Shown here piece by piece: positions 17,454 to 25,776 of a stretch of DNA of 64,000 nt; the stretch's first letter is position 1; each line of letters starts with the position of its first letter. Both the position numbers and the translations under genes were made by a program. Below the pieces are notes generated by a model, which made no database searches, was not told the origin of the DNA, and worked only from the letters and a program-made list of their open reading frames with translations. The DNA is from Mesonia aquimarina. Lineage in GTDB: Bacteria > Bacteroidota > Bacteroidia > Flavobacteriales > Flavobacteriaceae. The stretch covers positions 1-64,000 of the forward strand of contig NZ_RCNV01000008.1 in NCBI RefSeq assembly GCF_003667275.1, written 5' to 3'.

Positions 17454-17461
17454 TATTTTTG
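17454..17461 (+). promoter_or_regulatory. -7 promoter element TATTTTTG (Sco1-like gene)
   Basis: Exact TAnnTTTG match 24 bases upstream of the ATG at 17485, preceded by A/T-rich sequence. It would give a short leader of about 17 nt. Confidence 0.5.
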
Positions 17462-17484
17462 CAGCCTAAAGAAGCACACAAATT

Positions 17485-18162
17485 ATGCTTAAATTTTTTG
17501 CCAAATATAAATTCTTCGGAATTGTACTTTTTATTCTCTCCAGTATTATCATCACTATTATTTATCAGTTATTAAAACCCGCGCCTTCGCTTCCTATTTA
17601 TCAGCCGGATATGGTAGATCGAACTTTGGTAGATTCTACCGTACAATATGTGCGGAAATATCATAAAATAGCCGATTTTAAACTGATCAATCAAAACGGG
17701 AAAACCATTACCCAACAAGATTATAATAATAAAATTTATGTAGCCGATTTTTTCTTTACCACCTGCCAGAGTATTTGCCCGATTATGACCGATCATATGG
17801 TGCAAATTCAAGAAGAATTAAAAAATGATGATGAGGTTTTATTGCTGTCCCACACCGTAACGCCAGAAATAGATACCGTAGCACAATTAAAACGCTATGC
17901 GGTAAAAAAAGGGGTTAATGAAAGTAAATGGAATTTAGTAACCGGCGATAAAAAGCAAATTTATAACCTGGCAAGAAAATCGTATTTAGTGACAAAATCA
18001 CAAGGCAATGGCGGGAAGTATGACATGATTCATACCGAAAATTTTGTGTTAGTCGATAAAGACCGACAAATACGCGGTTTTTATGATGGAACCGATCCCG
18101 ATGCTATTGAAACCTTGTTAGATGATATTCAAACCTTAAAGAAAATTGAACACCGTCAATAG
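17485..18162 (+). CDS. SCO1/SenC family copper-binding protein
   Basis: 225 residues: an N-terminal membrane anchor (about 10-30), then a thioredoxin-like Sco domain with the copper ligands C94 and C98 (TTCQSICP) and the third ligand His184 (DMIHTENF). These periplasmic proteins deliver copper to, or reduce, the CuA site of cytochrome oxidase. The gene has its own -7 promoter element and is followed, after 76 bases, by feoA. All ligand residues are present, so it should be functional. Confidence 0.92.
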   Translation: MLKFFAKYKFFGIVLFILSSIIITIIYQLLKPAPSLPIYQPDMVDRTLVDSTVQYVRKYHKIADFKLINQNGKTITQQDYNNKIYVADFFFTTCQSICPIMTDHMVQIQEELKNDDEVLLLSHTVTPEIDTVAQLKRYAVKKGVNESKWNLVTGDKKQIYNLARKSYLVTKSQGNGGKYDMIHTENFVLVDKDRQIRGFYDGTDPDAIETLLDDIQTLKKIEHRQ

Positions 18163-18203
18163 CCTTTTAACGCCTTGGGTTTTTCTATGCCATTTTTTTC
18201 CGT

Positions 18204-18211
18204 TACTTTTG
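18204..18211 (+). promoter_or_regulatory. -7 promoter element TACTTTTG (feoAB)
   Basis: Exact TAnnTTTG match 27 bases before the TTG start of feoA, which supports both a separate feo promoter and that start choice. No palindromic iron-type operator was evident next to it. Confidence 0.5.
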
Positions 18212-18238
18212 CGCTGTTTAAATTCAATCTAAATAAAC

Positions 18239-18469
18239 TTGAAGTTGACAATTGCAGATTTAAAACGAGGCCAACGCGGAATTATCAAAACTTTTGAAAA
18301 TGATAATGTGCCGCTAAAGCTATTAGAAATGGGTTGTCTTCCAGGGAATGAAGTAGAATTAGTACAAATTGCACCTTTTAAAGATCCGTTGTACCTCAAT
18401 ATAAACGGAAGCCATTTGGCCATTAGAAGAGACACCGCAATGCAGATTGAAATTGAAGTTGTAAAGTAA
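18239..18469 (+). CDS. feoA: FeoA ferrous iron transport protein
   Basis: 76-residue SH3-like FeoA domain (LTIADLKRGQRGII, LLEMGCLPGNEVEL, YLNINGSHLAIRRDTAMQI), the cytoplasmic partner of FeoB in Fe(II) uptake. The start is TTG (ttg aag ttg aca); no in-frame ATG would keep the first strand. The stop overlaps the feoB start as TAATG, which implies translational coupling. Length and motifs are normal. Confidence 0.93.
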   Translation: MKLTIADLKRGQRGIIKTFENDNVPLKLLEMGCLPGNEVELVQIAPFKDPLYLNINGSHLAIRRDTAMQIEIEVVK

Positions 18470-20568
18470 TGCCAAAACAAATTAATGTTGCCCTCATAGG
18501 AAACCCCAATACCGGTAAAACCTCTGTTTTTAATCATCTTACAGGTTTAAATCAACAGGTAGGAAACTATCCCGGAATCACGGTAGAAAAAAAAGAAGGA
18601 ATCTGCAAATTACCACGTGGTTTAAAAGCGCATATCATTGATTTGCCGGGAACGTATAGTTTAAACGCCTCATCGCTCGATGAGAATTTAGTAATTGAAT
18701 TGTTACTCAATAAAAACGATAAAGATTACCCGGATGTTGCGGTAGTAGTTAGCGATGTTGAAAATTTAAAACGAAACTTATTACTTTTTACACAAATTAA
18801 AGACTTGGGAATTCCCACTATTTTAGCGGTAAACATGGCCGATAGAATGGAGCGAAAAGGAATTTCTTTAGAAATTGAGCTGTTAGAAAAACGCCTTAAA
18901 ACAAAAATAGCCTTAGTTAGCGCTCGTAAAAAAACAGGAATAGAAAATTTAAAAGAGCTCATCACACAGTACGGAACGATCTCTACCGAACCTTGTGTAA
19001 ATTCTTCTTCTATAGATCCTACTTATTTTGATCGCTTGCGAAAAGCATTTCCAAATCAGTCGCTCTATAAATTGTGGTTGGTCATTACCCAAGATGTGAA
19101 TTTTGGAAATTTAAACCGAAATAAAATTGAGCACACCAACGGTTTTAGTCCAAAGAAGAAGAGCGATTTAAAACGCTTGCAACAAAAAGAAACCATTGTT
19201 CGCTACCAATTTATCAACGGTATTTTGAAGGAAGCAATGACGGTTGATGTAAATGCTGCTAAGGACTTACGTTCTAGATTAGACCGTATTTTGACCCATA
19301 AAATTTGGGGTTATGTAATTTTCTTTTCCATCATGTTGCTGATTTTTCAGGCCATTTATGATTGGTCTAGCTACCCGATGGATTTTATTGATAATACGTT
19401 TGCCTCTCTTAGCGAATGGATAAAAACATCATTACCTCCGGGAGTTTTTACCAATTTAATTTCGGAAGGAATTATACCCGGACTCGGCGGTATCGTTATT
19501 TTTATTCCACAAATTGCCTTTTTGTTTTTCTTTATTTCGTTGCTAGAAGAAAGCGGTTATATGAGTCGCGTGGTCTTTTTAATGGACCGGATTATGCGGC
19601 GTTTTGGCTTAAGCGGAAAAAGTGTTGTCCCGTTAGTTTCGGGTACTGCCTGCGCAATTCCAGCCGTTATGGCAACCCGAAATATTGAAGATTGGAAAGA
19701 ACGCTTAATCACCATTTTAGTGGTTCCCTTTACCACCTGTTCTGCGCGTTTACCGGTTTACTTAATCATCATTGCCTTGGTTATTCCAGATGAACGCTTT
19801 TTAGGGGTATTCAATTTGCAAGGAATTACCTTGATGCTACTTTATTTATTAGGCTTCGGAATGTCTGTTTTTTCTGCTTGGATTTTAAATAAAATTTTGA
19901 AGATAAAAAGCAAGACCTATTTTGTGATCGAAATGCCAGATTACAAACTGCCCATGCTAAAAAATGTAGGGATTAATGTAGTTGAAAAAACCAAATCATT
20001 TGTTTTTGGTGCCGGAAAAATAATCTTAGCCATTTCCATTATACTCTGGGTACTGGCAAGCTACGGACCAACAGATGATTTTGATAATGCAGAAGAAATC
20101 GTAACGGAGCGCTATGGCGAAAATTTAGCCCCTAAAGATTTTGAAAATCAAGTAGCTTCCGTTAAATTAGAGAATAGTTATATCGGTTTAATGGGAAAAG
20201 GAATTGAGCCCATTGTACAACCTTTAGGCTACGACTGGAAAATTGGTATTGCTATTGTAAGCTCTTTCGCAGCGAGAGAGGTTTTTGTAGGAACATTAGC
20301 TACTATTTATAGTGTGGGGAGTGGAGAAGAGAAAACTATTAAGAATAGAATGGCAGCAGAGGTAAACCCTATTTTAGGCGGTCCTTTATTTAATTTTGCT
20401 AGTGGAATTAGTCTGTTGCTTTTCTATGCATTTGCGATGCAGTGTATGAGTACACTTGCCATTGTGAAAAAAGAAACAAACTCGTGGAAATGGCCAATTT
20501 TGCAATTGGTCATTATGACGGGAATAGCTTATGTAGCTGCTTTGGCTGCATTTCAGTTTTTAAAGTAA
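18469..20568 (+). CDS. feoB: FeoB ferrous iron transporter
   Basis: 699 residues: N-terminal G domain (G1 GNPNTGKT at 11-18, G3 DLPGTYSLN, G4 NMAD), helical GDI-like linker, then the membrane domain with two Gate/Nucleoside-recognition halves (SGKSVVPLVSGTACAIPAV and the second half near FAAREVFVGTLATIYSVG). It imports Fe(II) across the inner membrane. Its start overlaps feoA and a small Cys-rich membrane protein follows 23 bases downstream, the standard feo operon of this phylum. Confidence 0.95.
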   Translation: MPKQINVALIGNPNTGKTSVFNHLTGLNQQVGNYPGITVEKKEGICKLPRGLKAHIIDLPGTYSLNASSLDENLVIELLLNKNDKDYPDVAVVVSDVENLKRNLLLFTQIKDLGIPTILAVNMADRMERKGISLEIELLEKRLKTKIALVSARKKTGIENLKELITQYGTISTEPCVNSSSIDPTYFDRLRKAFPNQSLYKLWLVITQDVNFGNLNRNKIEHTNGFSPKKKSDLKRLQQKETIVRYQFINGILKEAMTVDVNAAKDLRSRLDRILTHKIWGYVIFFSIMLLIFQAIYDWSSYPMDFIDNTFASLSEWIKTSLPPGVFTNLISEGIIPGLGGIVIFIPQIAFLFFFISLLEESGYMSRVVFLMDRIMRRFGLSGKSVVPLVSGTACAIPAVMATRNIEDWKERLITILVVPFTTCSARLPVYLIIIALVIPDERFLGVFNLQGITLMLLYLLGFGMSVFSAWILNKILKIKSKTYFVIEMPDYKLPMLKNVGINVVEKTKSFVFGAGKIILAISIILWVLASYGPTDDFDNAEEIVTERYGENLAPKDFENQVASVKLENSYIGLMGKGIEPIVQPLGYDWKIGIAIVSSFAAREVFVGTLATIYSVGSGEEKTIKNRMAAEVNPILGGPLFNFASGISLLLFYAFAMQCMSTLAIVKKETNSWKWPILQLVIMTGIAYVAALAAFQFLK

Positions 20569-20591
20569 ATAGAATAAAAGGAAGAAAGAAG

Positions 20592-20732
20592 ATGATACAA
20601 GAAATTTTAGTTTGGACCACATTTTTAATTGCAGTAGGGTTTTTAATCAAAAAGTTTTTTTGGAAAAGCCCTAAAAAAGCAACCCAAGGCGAGACCAGCA
20701 TCTGCGGAAAATCAGATTGCGGTTGTCATTAG
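20592..20732 (+). CDS. FeoB-associated Cys-rich membrane protein
   Basis: 46 residues starting at the ATG at 20592: one membrane helix (about 5-21, ILVWTTFLIAVGFLI), a basic stretch, and a C-terminal Cys cluster CGKSDCGCH. This matches the small virus-attachment-P12-like, FeoB-associated proteins encoded after feoB in many Bacteroidota and Firmicutes, probably an Fe(II)-handling or assembly subunit. A preceding A/G-rich GAAGAAAGAAG may serve translation. Its stop overlaps the stop of the convergent minus-strand gene by four bases. Confidence 0.88.
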   Translation: MIQEILVWTTFLIAVGFLIKKFFWKSPKKATQGETSICGKSDCGCH

Positions 20733-21169
20733 TTCTTTTTTAAAACTTCTATCTGAAGATAATAATTAAAAGTTCCGCTATTTTTTAATTTGGAAGTAGG
20801 GTAAGGTTTTAACCCGTAAATTTTGAAGGTTTCCTCTCCTAGTGTAAAGGTTGCACCTTCTTCTTCAGGATTGCTTAAGGTAATTACTTTTTCTTCAATG
20901 CGTTCTTCATTTTTATCTAATGACATTCTTATTTTAGCTTGACCTTGCCAAACGCAAGTGACATCACTAGGGCATCTGGAATCTGCCACAACTTTCTCAA
21001 AATTGAGACAATAGTTCTTAAATTCATATGATTTCCCTTCTTGAAGTTTTGCAACAATAATTGGAGCGTATACTGTTTCTTCTGCTTTTTGGGCTAGACT
21101 ATCCGATTGAGCCTTTCCGGAGGAAATAAAAGTTGCGATGCATACCAAGCTGAAAATTAATTTTTTCAT
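20729..21169 (-). CDS. secreted hypothetical protein with SRCPxxxxCVW motif
   Basis: 146 residues from the ATG at 21169 (MKKLIFSLVCIATFISSGKAQ, a clear signal peptide); an upstream ATG would add nine residues that spoil it. The mature part carries the motif DSRCPSDVTCVWQGQAKI, which recurs in small secreted proteins of Bacteroidota, with two Cys probably disulfide-linked or metal-binding. Function is unknown. It is convergent with the feo operon and overlaps it by four bases. Confidence 0.75.
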   Translation of the reverse strand: MKKLIFSLVCIATFISSGKAQSDSLAQKAEETVYAPIIVAKLQEGKSYEFKNYCLNFEKVVADSRCPSDVTCVWQGQAKIRMSLDKNEERIEEKVITLSNPEEEGATFTLGEETFKIYGLKPYPTSKLKNSGTFNYYLQIEVLKKN

Positions 21170-21231
21170 AAACGGAAGATATAAAATTTCTACCAATTTA
21201 AACTTAATGTAATAGTTGAAGACTCACTTCA

Positions 21232-22056
21232 TTACCCTAAACCAACATCAAGGGTCATCATTACCATAAAGCCTCCAATAAAACCTAGTGTAGAAATATC
21301 GGTGTACCTGCTTTGTTGCGATTCCGGAATTACCTCCTCTACCACCACAAAAATCATCGCGCCTGCTGCAAAACAAAGGGCGTATGGTAAAATTGGTTCA
21401 AAAGTCATTACGGCCCAAGCACCCAATACGGCAGCAATCGGCTCAACAATGGCTGATAATTGTCCGTAATTAAAACTTTTCCATCTACTAAGTCCTTGTC
21501 GGCGTAAAGGCATAGCTACGGCAAAACCTTCAGGAAAATTTTGCAAGCCAATTCCTAGCGCTAAAGCAACAGCACCGCCAATAGTAGCACCATTGAAACC
21601 CGCTGCAACACCTCCAAAAAGCACACCTACAGCTAAACCTTCGGGAATATTGTGTAGCGTAATTGCCAAGGTAAGTAGCACCGATTTATGCCATGGAGTT
21701 TTAATGCCTTCTTTTTTATCCATTTTAAAATTGACGTGCAAGTGCGGTAAAATCTTGTCTAGACCAAAAAGAAATAACGCCCCTAAACCAAAACCAACCA
21801 AAGCGGGAATCGTTTTTTCAAAACCCTCGCCAGGGCTCATTTCTATACCAGGAGCTAAGAGGCTCCAAAAACTTGCAGCCACCATTACGCCACCGGTAAA
21901 GCCGAGCATTCCATCAAAAAGTGCGCGGTTCATTCCTTTAAAAAAGAAAACTAAAGAAGCACCAAGTGCCGTTAAAATCCACGTGAATAAAGTGGCGTAA
22001 AAAGCCGCTAATATTGGATCTAAGGTTTCAAAATAATCGACAATATCTGTTAACAT
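21232..22056 (-). CDS. ZIP family divalent metal transporter
   Basis: 274 residues with about eight membrane segments and both ZIP metal-site helices (TLHNIPEGLAVGVLFG and GLQNFPEGFAVAMPLR), most like the GufA/ZupT branch, which moves Zn, Fe or Mn into the cytoplasm. The start lies two bases after the stop of the DtxR-family repressor, so they form an operon. Co-regulation by that repressor suggests Mn or Fe; the metal is inference. Confidence 0.9.
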   Translation of the reverse strand: MLTDIVDYFETLDPILAAFYATLFTWILTALGASLVFFFKGMNRALFDGMLGFTGGVMVAASFWSLLAPGIEMSPGEGFEKTIPALVGFGLGALFLFGLDKILPHLHVNFKMDKKEGIKTPWHKSVLLTLAITLHNIPEGLAVGVLFGGVAAGFNGATIGGAVALALGIGLQNFPEGFAVAMPLRRQGLSRWKSFNYGQLSAIVEPIAAVLGAWAVMTFEPILPYALCFAAGAMIFVVVEEVIPESQQSRYTDISTLGFIGGFMVMMTLDVGLG

Positions 22057-22057
22057 A

Positions 22058-22714
22058 TTAAGCGTATTTTTTTATGTATAAATTATTAGCTGCCAAATTG
22101 GAAATGCTCATACTTTTTCCGTTGACTTTTATGACTAAGGAATTATCGAATTCTTCCTTTTCAAGAATTTCAATTTTTTTGCCTAATGAAATTTCATTTT
22201 TGTCAAGGTATTGTAAAAATGCAGAAGAAGAATCGTTAACCCCAACACAAATTCCTTCGTCTCCTTTTTCAAGTTCGGATAAAACTCTTTTTTGAATTAT
22301 TTCTATATTTCCATCTTCATCGGGAATAGGATCACCATGCGGATCTGTTTTGGGATTGCCTAAAAAATTATCGAGTTCGCGTATTAATTTGTCAGATTTA
22401 ATATGTTCTAATTGTTCGGCTATTTCATGCACTTCATCCCAAGAAAAGTTTAGTTTCTCTACCAAAAAACTTTCCCATAAGCGATGCTTCCGAATCACTT
22501 TAATTGCGTGATTTCTTCCGGTCGGATTTAATTTTGCGCCTTGATAAGGCTTGTAAGCAAGCAGGTCTTTTTCTGCCAAGCGTTTAATCATATCGGTTGC
22601 AGAAGAAGGTTTTGTTTTCATTTCTTCAGCAATGGCATTTGTGGGTACACCTTCCGGAAAAGTTGATTCTAAATGATATACCGCTTTTAAATAGTTTTCT
22701 TCAGATAGGGTCAT
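22058..22714 (-). CDS. DtxR/MntR family metal-dependent transcriptional repressor
   Basis: 218 residues: winged helix DNA-binding domain (1-70; LSEENYLKAVYHLE, TNAIAEEMKTKPSSATDMIKRLAEK), metal-binding dimerisation domain (70-140; HRLWESFLVEKLNFSWDEVHEIAEQLEHI with the His/Glu ligands) and a C-terminal FeoA-like SH3 domain (about 145-218). It represses metal uptake genes when loaded with Fe(II) or Mn(II). It is transcribed with the ZIP gene and divergently from a TonB-dependent receptor gene; the shared intergenic region holds a palindromic operator-like site. Confidence 0.9.
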   Translation of the reverse strand: MTLSEENYLKAVYHLESTFPEGVPTNAIAEEMKTKPSSATDMIKRLAEKDLLAYKPYQGAKLNPTGRNHAIKVIRKHRLWESFLVEKLNFSWDEVHEIAEQLEHIKSDKLIRELDNFLGNPKTDPHGDPIPDEDGNIEIIQKRVLSELEKGDEGICVGVNDSSSAFLQYLDKNEISLGKKIEILEKEEFDNSLVIKVNGKSMSISNLAANNLYIKKYA

Positions 22715-22733
22715 GATAATTTTTTAGCCGAAA

Positions 22734-22741
22734 CAAAAATA
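22734..22741 (-). promoter_or_regulatory. -7 promoter element TATTTTTG (repressor-ZIP operon)
   Basis: On the minus strand TATTTTTG fits TAnnTTTG and lies 19 bases before the repressor ATG. A half-site CTAAA (minus strand, about 22721-22728) lies between it and the gene, consistent with autoregulation. Confidence 0.45.
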
Positions 22742-22764
22742 CATTTTTTTTATTTAAAAACAAT

Positions 22765-22782
22765 TTTTAGCTTTGTCTAAAA
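22765..22782. promoter_or_regulatory. palindromic operator overlapping the receptor promoter
   Basis: TTTTAG (22765-22770) and CTAAAA (22777-22782) form a perfect inverted repeat with a six-base spacer. Inside it lies TAGCTTTG (22768-22775), a TAnnTTTG -7 element for the receptor gene at 22805. DtxR-family operators are A/T-rich palindromes of this kind with TTAG/CTAA half-sites, so binding by the divergently encoded repressor would block the promoter. The site is seen; the binding is inference. Confidence 0.55.
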
Positions 22783-22804
22783 TTTATTTAAGTAAAAAGT
22801 AAAA

Positions 22805-25153
22805 ATGAATAAACTTTTAATTTTATGGATGTTATGTCCGGCATTTTTGTTAGCGCAAGAACAGATTGCTATTCAGGGAAGCGTGACGCACAAGAACAAC
22901 CCCATACCTTTTGCGAATATTAGTGTTTTAAATTCTTCTAAAGGAACTGCAGCAGATTTGGATGGAAATTACACGTTAACGCTGTTACCCGGATTTTATT
23001 CATTACAAATTCAAGCGGTAGGTTATAAAAGCATCACAAAAAAAGTTGAAGTAAAAACTGCCGGAGACAACACGTTTAATTTTCAGTTAGAAGAAGATTT
23101 GCTTGGGTTAGAACAAGTGGTCGTAAGCGCGACTAGAAACCGAGTAAACAGAACCGAAACACCTGTGGTGGTTAATGTATTAAACGAAAAACTCTTTAAT
23201 GCAACACAATCAATTTCGGTGTCAGAGAGCTTAAATTATCAGCCCGGAGTTCGCGTAGAAACGAATTGTCAAAATTGTGGCTTTACACAAGTCCGCTTAA
23301 ACGGACTCGATGGAGGTTATACGCAAGTTCTCATTAATAGTCGAGCGGTTTTTAGTGCCCTCAATAGTGTCTACGGACTAGAGCAAATTCCCACCTCAAT
23401 TTTAGATCGCATAGAAGTTGTTCGTAGTGGCGGCTCTGCTTTATACGGTTCTAATGCAATTGCGGGAACCATTAATATTATTACCAAAGATCCGGTGTTG
23501 AATTCTTGGGAAGTAAAAGGAAATATGGGCTTAATAGATGGAAAAGTGCCTGATAGAACCTTAAATATGAATGCTTCAGTAGTGAGCGAGGATCTTACAA
23601 GCGGCGTGACCGTATTTGGAATGAAACGAGATCGTGACGCCTTTGATGCAAATGATGATGGCTTTACAGAACTTACCAAATTAACCAATACCAGTTTAGG
23701 GACAAAAGCATTTTTTAAACCAAATGAAAAGAGTAAAATAACCTTAGATTTTACGGCTTTAGAAGAATACCGCCGTGGTGGAAATCAATTAGATTTAGCT
23801 CCGCACCTTACCGATATTACAGAAGAATTAGACCATAATACGTATTTAGGCGGTCTTACTTATGAAATAAACGAAGAAAACAAACGCTTTTCGGTCTACA
23901 CGTCTAGTCAATATACTGATAGAAAAAGTTTTTATGGAGGTTTAGGCGGCGGGCGCACAAGACAAGATTCTATTGCTGCTGCAAATGCTTACGGAAATAC
24001 GAGCGATTTAGCTTTTTTAGCGGGATCTCAATTCACACTAGATTTTAAAAATCAAGATATATTAACCCTTGGAGCGGAGTATAATTTAAATGAAACCGAA
24101 GATGCGATTGCAGGTTACAACCGATTAATTGATCAGGGCGTAAACTCTGTTGGTGTGTTTGCACAATATGAATGGAAACCTATTGATAAATTTACAGCGC
24201 TGTTGGGTTCGCGTTTAGATTATGTGAACGTTCGTGGAGATTATAAAGTTGGTAACATAACACGTTCGGTAAGTATTGAAGAAACCGTATTAAGTCCGCG
24301 TCTTACCTTGCTTTATAAATTGGCAGAAGAATGGCAATTTCGTGGAGGCTATGCGCGTGGCTTTAGAGCGCCACAGGCATTTAATGAAGATTTGCATATC
24401 TCTTCAGTTGGAGGCGAACCACAATTTGTTATACTTTCAGATGAATTAGAAACCGAATTTTCTAATGCCTATACGTTTTCTGTAAACTATAGCAAAAGCT
24501 TTAAGAAGTTACAAACCAATTTTTTGGTCGAAGGTTTTTATACCGATTTGCAAGATCCGTTTACCAGAGTAAGCACAGGCGCAACTTTACCAAATGGCTC
24601 CATCTTAGAAGAGGTCAGAAATGGAAAAGGAGCGTTTGTAAATGGTGTAAATGTGGAGCTCGGTCTTTCTCCGTCTTCAGCGTTTCAATTTCAGGTAGGC
24701 GGAACTTTTCAAGCTTCAAATTATAAAGAGACGCAAGTACTTTATGAAGCGCAAAACTCGGGCGAGCAGGATATATTAATAGATGAGTTTGTCAGAAATC
24801 CTTCGGTATATGGTTATTTTACGACCAATTGGCAATTTTTAGAAAAAACAAGTGTAGATGTTACAGGAACTTATACGGGAAAAATGACGGTGCCTAGAGT
24901 GATTAGTGATAGCGGTTTTTTACAATTGAATGAAAGTGATCCTTTTTATGATATCAATATAAAGTTAAATCAGCATATTGATCTTTCAGATGAGTTGCAG
25001 CTAAATATTTTTGCGGGTGTTCAGAATATTCTTAATAGTTATCAAGATGATTTTGATACCGGTCCTATGAGAGATTCAGATTATATTTACGGACCGGCGC
25101 AACCGAGAACGTTTTTTTTCGGAATCAGTTTTGGAAATTTACATAACCAATAA
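22805..25153 (+). CDS. TonB-dependent receptor, metal-regulated
   Basis: 782 residues: signal peptide (1-17), carboxypeptidase-regulatory-like domain (about 22-95), plug (about 105-220; VVVSATRNRVNRTETPVVV, DRIEVVRSGGSALYGSNAIAGTI) and a full barrel ending in an aromatic strand (RTFFFGISF). The plug contains a NCQNCG pair of Cys at about residues 154-157, unusual for an outer-membrane receptor. Its promoter overlaps the operator next to the DtxR-family gene, so it is probably induced by metal shortage and imports a metal chelate. A thioredoxin-like gene follows after 10 bases. Confidence 0.9.
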   Translation: MNKLLILWMLCPAFLLAQEQIAIQGSVTHKNNPIPFANISVLNSSKGTAADLDGNYTLTLLPGFYSLQIQAVGYKSITKKVEVKTAGDNTFNFQLEEDLLGLEQVVVSATRNRVNRTETPVVVNVLNEKLFNATQSISVSESLNYQPGVRVETNCQNCGFTQVRLNGLDGGYTQVLINSRAVFSALNSVYGLEQIPTSILDRIEVVRSGGSALYGSNAIAGTINIITKDPVLNSWEVKGNMGLIDGKVPDRTLNMNASVVSEDLTSGVTVFGMKRDRDAFDANDDGFTELTKLTNTSLGTKAFFKPNEKSKITLDFTALEEYRRGGNQLDLAPHLTDITEELDHNTYLGGLTYEINEENKRFSVYTSSQYTDRKSFYGGLGGGRTRQDSIAAANAYGNTSDLAFLAGSQFTLDFKNQDILTLGAEYNLNETEDAIAGYNRLIDQGVNSVGVFAQYEWKPIDKFTALLGSRLDYVNVRGDYKVGNITRSVSIEETVLSPRLTLLYKLAEEWQFRGGYARGFRAPQAFNEDLHISSVGGEPQFVILSDELETEFSNAYTFSVNYSKSFKKLQTNFLVEGFYTDLQDPFTRVSTGATLPNGSILEEVRNGKGAFVNGVNVELGLSPSSAFQFQVGGTFQASNYKETQVLYEAQNSGEQDILIDEFVRNPSVYGYFTTNWQFLEKTSVDVTGTYTGKMTVPRVISDSGFLQLNESDPFYDINIKLNQHIDLSDELQLNIFAGVQNILNSYQDDFDTGPMRDSDYIYGPAQPRTFFFGISFGNLHNQ

Positions 25154-25163
25154 CTAGAAGTGT

Positions 25164-25646
25164 ATGAAAAATTTTATTGCATTCATTTTTTTATTCATGT
25201 TTATTTCAGTTTCGGCACAACGTAAAGCTGAAATTAATTGGATGAGTTTTGAACAATTAGAAGATTCGCTTCAGCAAAAGTCTAAAAAAACACTCGTATA
25301 TTTTTATGCAGATTGGTGTGTGTATTGCAAAAAAATGGATAGAAACGCATTTAAAAATTCGGCTGTTGTGAAGAAGGTAAAGGAAGAATTTTATGCGGTA
25401 AAAATGAATGCGGAAACTTCTGATACGATTTATTTTGACGGGATAAAATTTTATAATGATGAGCTTGAAAAAAAACGGAATCCCACGCACCAATTGGCTA
25501 AATTATTAGCGAGTAGGGAAGGGAAACCATTTGCTTTGCCCGCAATAATTTTATTGGATGAGAATTTTAAAGTAATAACCAGAAGTTTTACGTATTTAAC
25601 CTCTAAGTCTTTACAATCTTTTTTAGTTGCCGAAGCTTCGCGTTAG
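25164..25646 (+). CDS. exported thioredoxin-fold protein
   Basis: 160 residues: signal peptide (1-18), thioredoxin-like domain with the redox motif DWCVYCKKMD at about residues 50-59, and the cis-Pro region FALPAIILLDE. Related proteins (DUF255/thioredoxin_7 type) work in the periplasm as thiol reductases. It lies 10 bases after the receptor gene and probably shares its promoter, so it may act on disulfides of that receptor, whose plug has a CxxC pair, or of its substrate. Confidence 0.85.
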   Translation: MKNFIAFIFLFMFISVSAQRKAEINWMSFEQLEDSLQQKSKKTLVYFYADWCVYCKKMDRNAFKNSAVVKKVKEEFYAVKMNAETSDTIYFDGIKFYNDELEKKRNPTHQLAKLLASREGKPFALPAIILLDENFKVITRSFTYLTSKSLQSFLVAEASR

Positions 25647-25776
25647 GGATTGAACGGGAAATCCTTTGGTGATTTTTATGAGCCAAAGATTGTATGGGAA
25701 AGCCCGCCCGAAGGGAACGCCCTAAAAAATTGGCTAGGGGTGAACCTCCTTATATTACACCCTGTTGTGATATTAA

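Noticed and set aside
18170-18238. Iron-type palindromic operator before feoA
   Set aside because: No inverted repeat comparable to the one at 22765-22782 could be found around the feo promoter.
20442-20732. 96-residue protein reading through the end of feoB
   Set aside because: Only the part from the ATG at 20592 makes a family-typical protein; the upstream part is feoB in another frame.
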